From: JADJXV01 sp964527785
GTDB taxonomy: Bacteria; Bacteroidota; Ignavibacteria; Kapaibacteriales; UBA961
Direction: 5' to 3'
Assembly (NCBI GenBank): GCA_964527785.1
Contig: CAZGNO010000149.1
Span: 1-5,661 of the forward strand
DNA: 5,661 bases
This document shows positions 5,152 through 5,661 of the stretch, one piece after another. Each line of letters opens with the position of its first letter. Position 1 is the stretch's first letter. The translations under genes and the position numbers were made by a program. The notes beneath the pieces are model-generated. The model was not told the origin of the DNA. It saw nothing but the letters and a program-made list of their open reading frames with translations, and searched no databases.

Positions 5152-5568
5152 TCAGGCATCCTTTTGCCTGTTTACAAGTCCGATAAGAATTCCGGCTGTG
5201 ATAAATTGCACTGAATGGAATGCAAGTTGAATAAACAACCAATTCTGCATTGAAGTAACATTAATTTTGGCACCATTAGCGAGTGTGGTAACACTGAAAA
5301 GAAACAACCCCATCATCATACAGTATAGTAAAGCTGTTTTAACAGTACTCTTACCTTTTGAGTACATTGGATAGAAGTATGCCAAAACAGCACCCTGTAT
5401 GATCATTGACGCAAAGCCCAAAGGTATAATCGGTTCTGCTCTGTTATAAATGCCAAGCGACTCGTACAAGTCCTTGAACAATATAAAATGCCAAAGCATC
5501 CCTATAATCATTGTGGGAACAATGTAAGCTATTGCGGTCAGAACAAATACAGTAGATTTAGTACTCAT
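5152..5568 (-). CDS. Small four-helix integral membrane protein, function unknown
   Basis: A 138-residue hydrophobic protein with four likely transmembrane segments at about 7-30, 47-69, 77-97 and 110-132, and a short charged tail (NRQKDA). The loop after the first helix, FKDLYESLGIYNRAEPIIPLG (31-51), is the most distinctive stretch; similar 'W-H-x-x-x-F-K-D-x-Y' and 'EPIIPLG' motifs are familiar to me from uncharacterised membrane proteins of Bacteroidota and Proteobacteria, but I cannot name the family with certainty. Trp26 and His27 in helix 1, Glu45 and His118 in helix 4 are polar residues in or near the membrane worth noting. Start: the frame remains open upstream to the window edge, with a TTG at 5655, but the ATG at 5568 is preferred because the extra 29 residues are low-complexity (a run of six Ile encoded by AT hexamers). 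No Shine-Dalgarno sequence is seen. It may be the first gene of a unit with the DinB-fold gene. Confidence 0.82.
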   Translation of the reverse strand: MSTKSTVFVLTAIAYIVPTMIIGMLWHFILFKDLYESLGIYNRAEPIIPLGFASMIIQGAVLAYFYPMYSKGKSTVKTALLYCMMMGLFLFSVTTLANGAKINVTSMQNWLFIQLAFHSVQFITAGILIGLVNRQKDA

Positions 5569-5661
5569 GATTATGATTATAATTATAAATGTAAGAAAAG
5601 AAACCCTAACTGATGTTACGCAACAATTAATGTATTGAGTTTCTTCCCTAGTCAAGTCAGG
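5569..5661 (-). promoter_or_regulatory. Upstream region of the membrane-protein gene
   Basis: This leader has two visible elements. Directly before the ATG is an AT-rich hexamer series (plus strand GATTAT, GATTAT, AATTAT at 5569-5586), which in the minus direction contains TATAAT-like sequence. About 45 bp upstream lies TGTTACGCAACA (5614-5625), a 12-bp palindrome broken only by one G-T type mismatch near its centre, suitable in size for a dimeric regulator. No TAnnTTTG element is present in the visible part, and the region runs off the window, so promoter placement is uncertain. Confidence 0.3.

Noticed and set aside
5153..5170. CAGGCA/TGCCTG hairpin over the stop codon of the membrane-protein gene as a terminator
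   Set aside because: The stem is only 6 bp and no U-run follows on the minus strand, so termination there is not supported.

Overview
The window holds six genes, all on the minus strand. Reading in the direction of transcription, from high to low coordinates, they are: a small four-helix membrane protein, a DinB/YfiT-fold metal-binding protein, a secreted beta-propeller protein, the translesion polymerase pair umuD-umuC, and a VOC-fold (glyoxalase/bleomycin-resistance-like) protein. No plus-strand gene, tRNA, rRNA, CRISPR array or transposase is supported.

The organism is most likely a member of Bacteroidota or a close relative (Chlorobiota, Ignavibacteria, Kapabacteria). Three things point there. 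The propeller protein ends in a C-terminal domain of the type IX secretion system (T9SS) sorting kind, a system essentially confined to that group. Two gene starts are preceded by TAnnTTTGC, the -7 promoter element of Bacteroidota sigma factors. Several start codons have no Shine-Dalgarno sequence, which is common there. The DNA is AT-rich between genes. Genus and species cannot be read from the sequence.

Layout. 5568-5152: 138-residue membrane protein of unknown role. 5041-4586: DinB-fold protein, followed by a strong 13-bp stem-loop (4503-4532) that looks like its terminator. 4410-2329: 693-residue signal-peptide protein with 14 Asp-box (BNR) repeat units and a T9SS tail, with its own promoter near 4462. 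2243-1794 and 1794-532: umuD and umuC overlap by one base (TGATG), an operon with its own likely promoter near 2282. 478-116: VOC protein, 53 bp behind umuC, separated from it by a perfect 18-bp palindrome. Positions 1-50 carry a REP-like palindromic repeat cut by the window edge.

How the genes fit together: UmuD (self-cleaving accessory subunit) and UmuC (Y-family polymerase) form DNA polymerase V for mutagenic bypass of DNA lesions. The VOC protein downstream resembles proteins that sequester or modify toxic small molecules such as bleomycin, so co-expression with umuDC is plausible but unproven. The propeller protein is a surface or extracellular protein with no evident link to DNA repair. 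The clearest unusual feature is its 7+7 repeat architecture, which reads as the duplication of a whole seven-bladed propeller. I saw no defence island, mobile element or clearly new multi-gene system.
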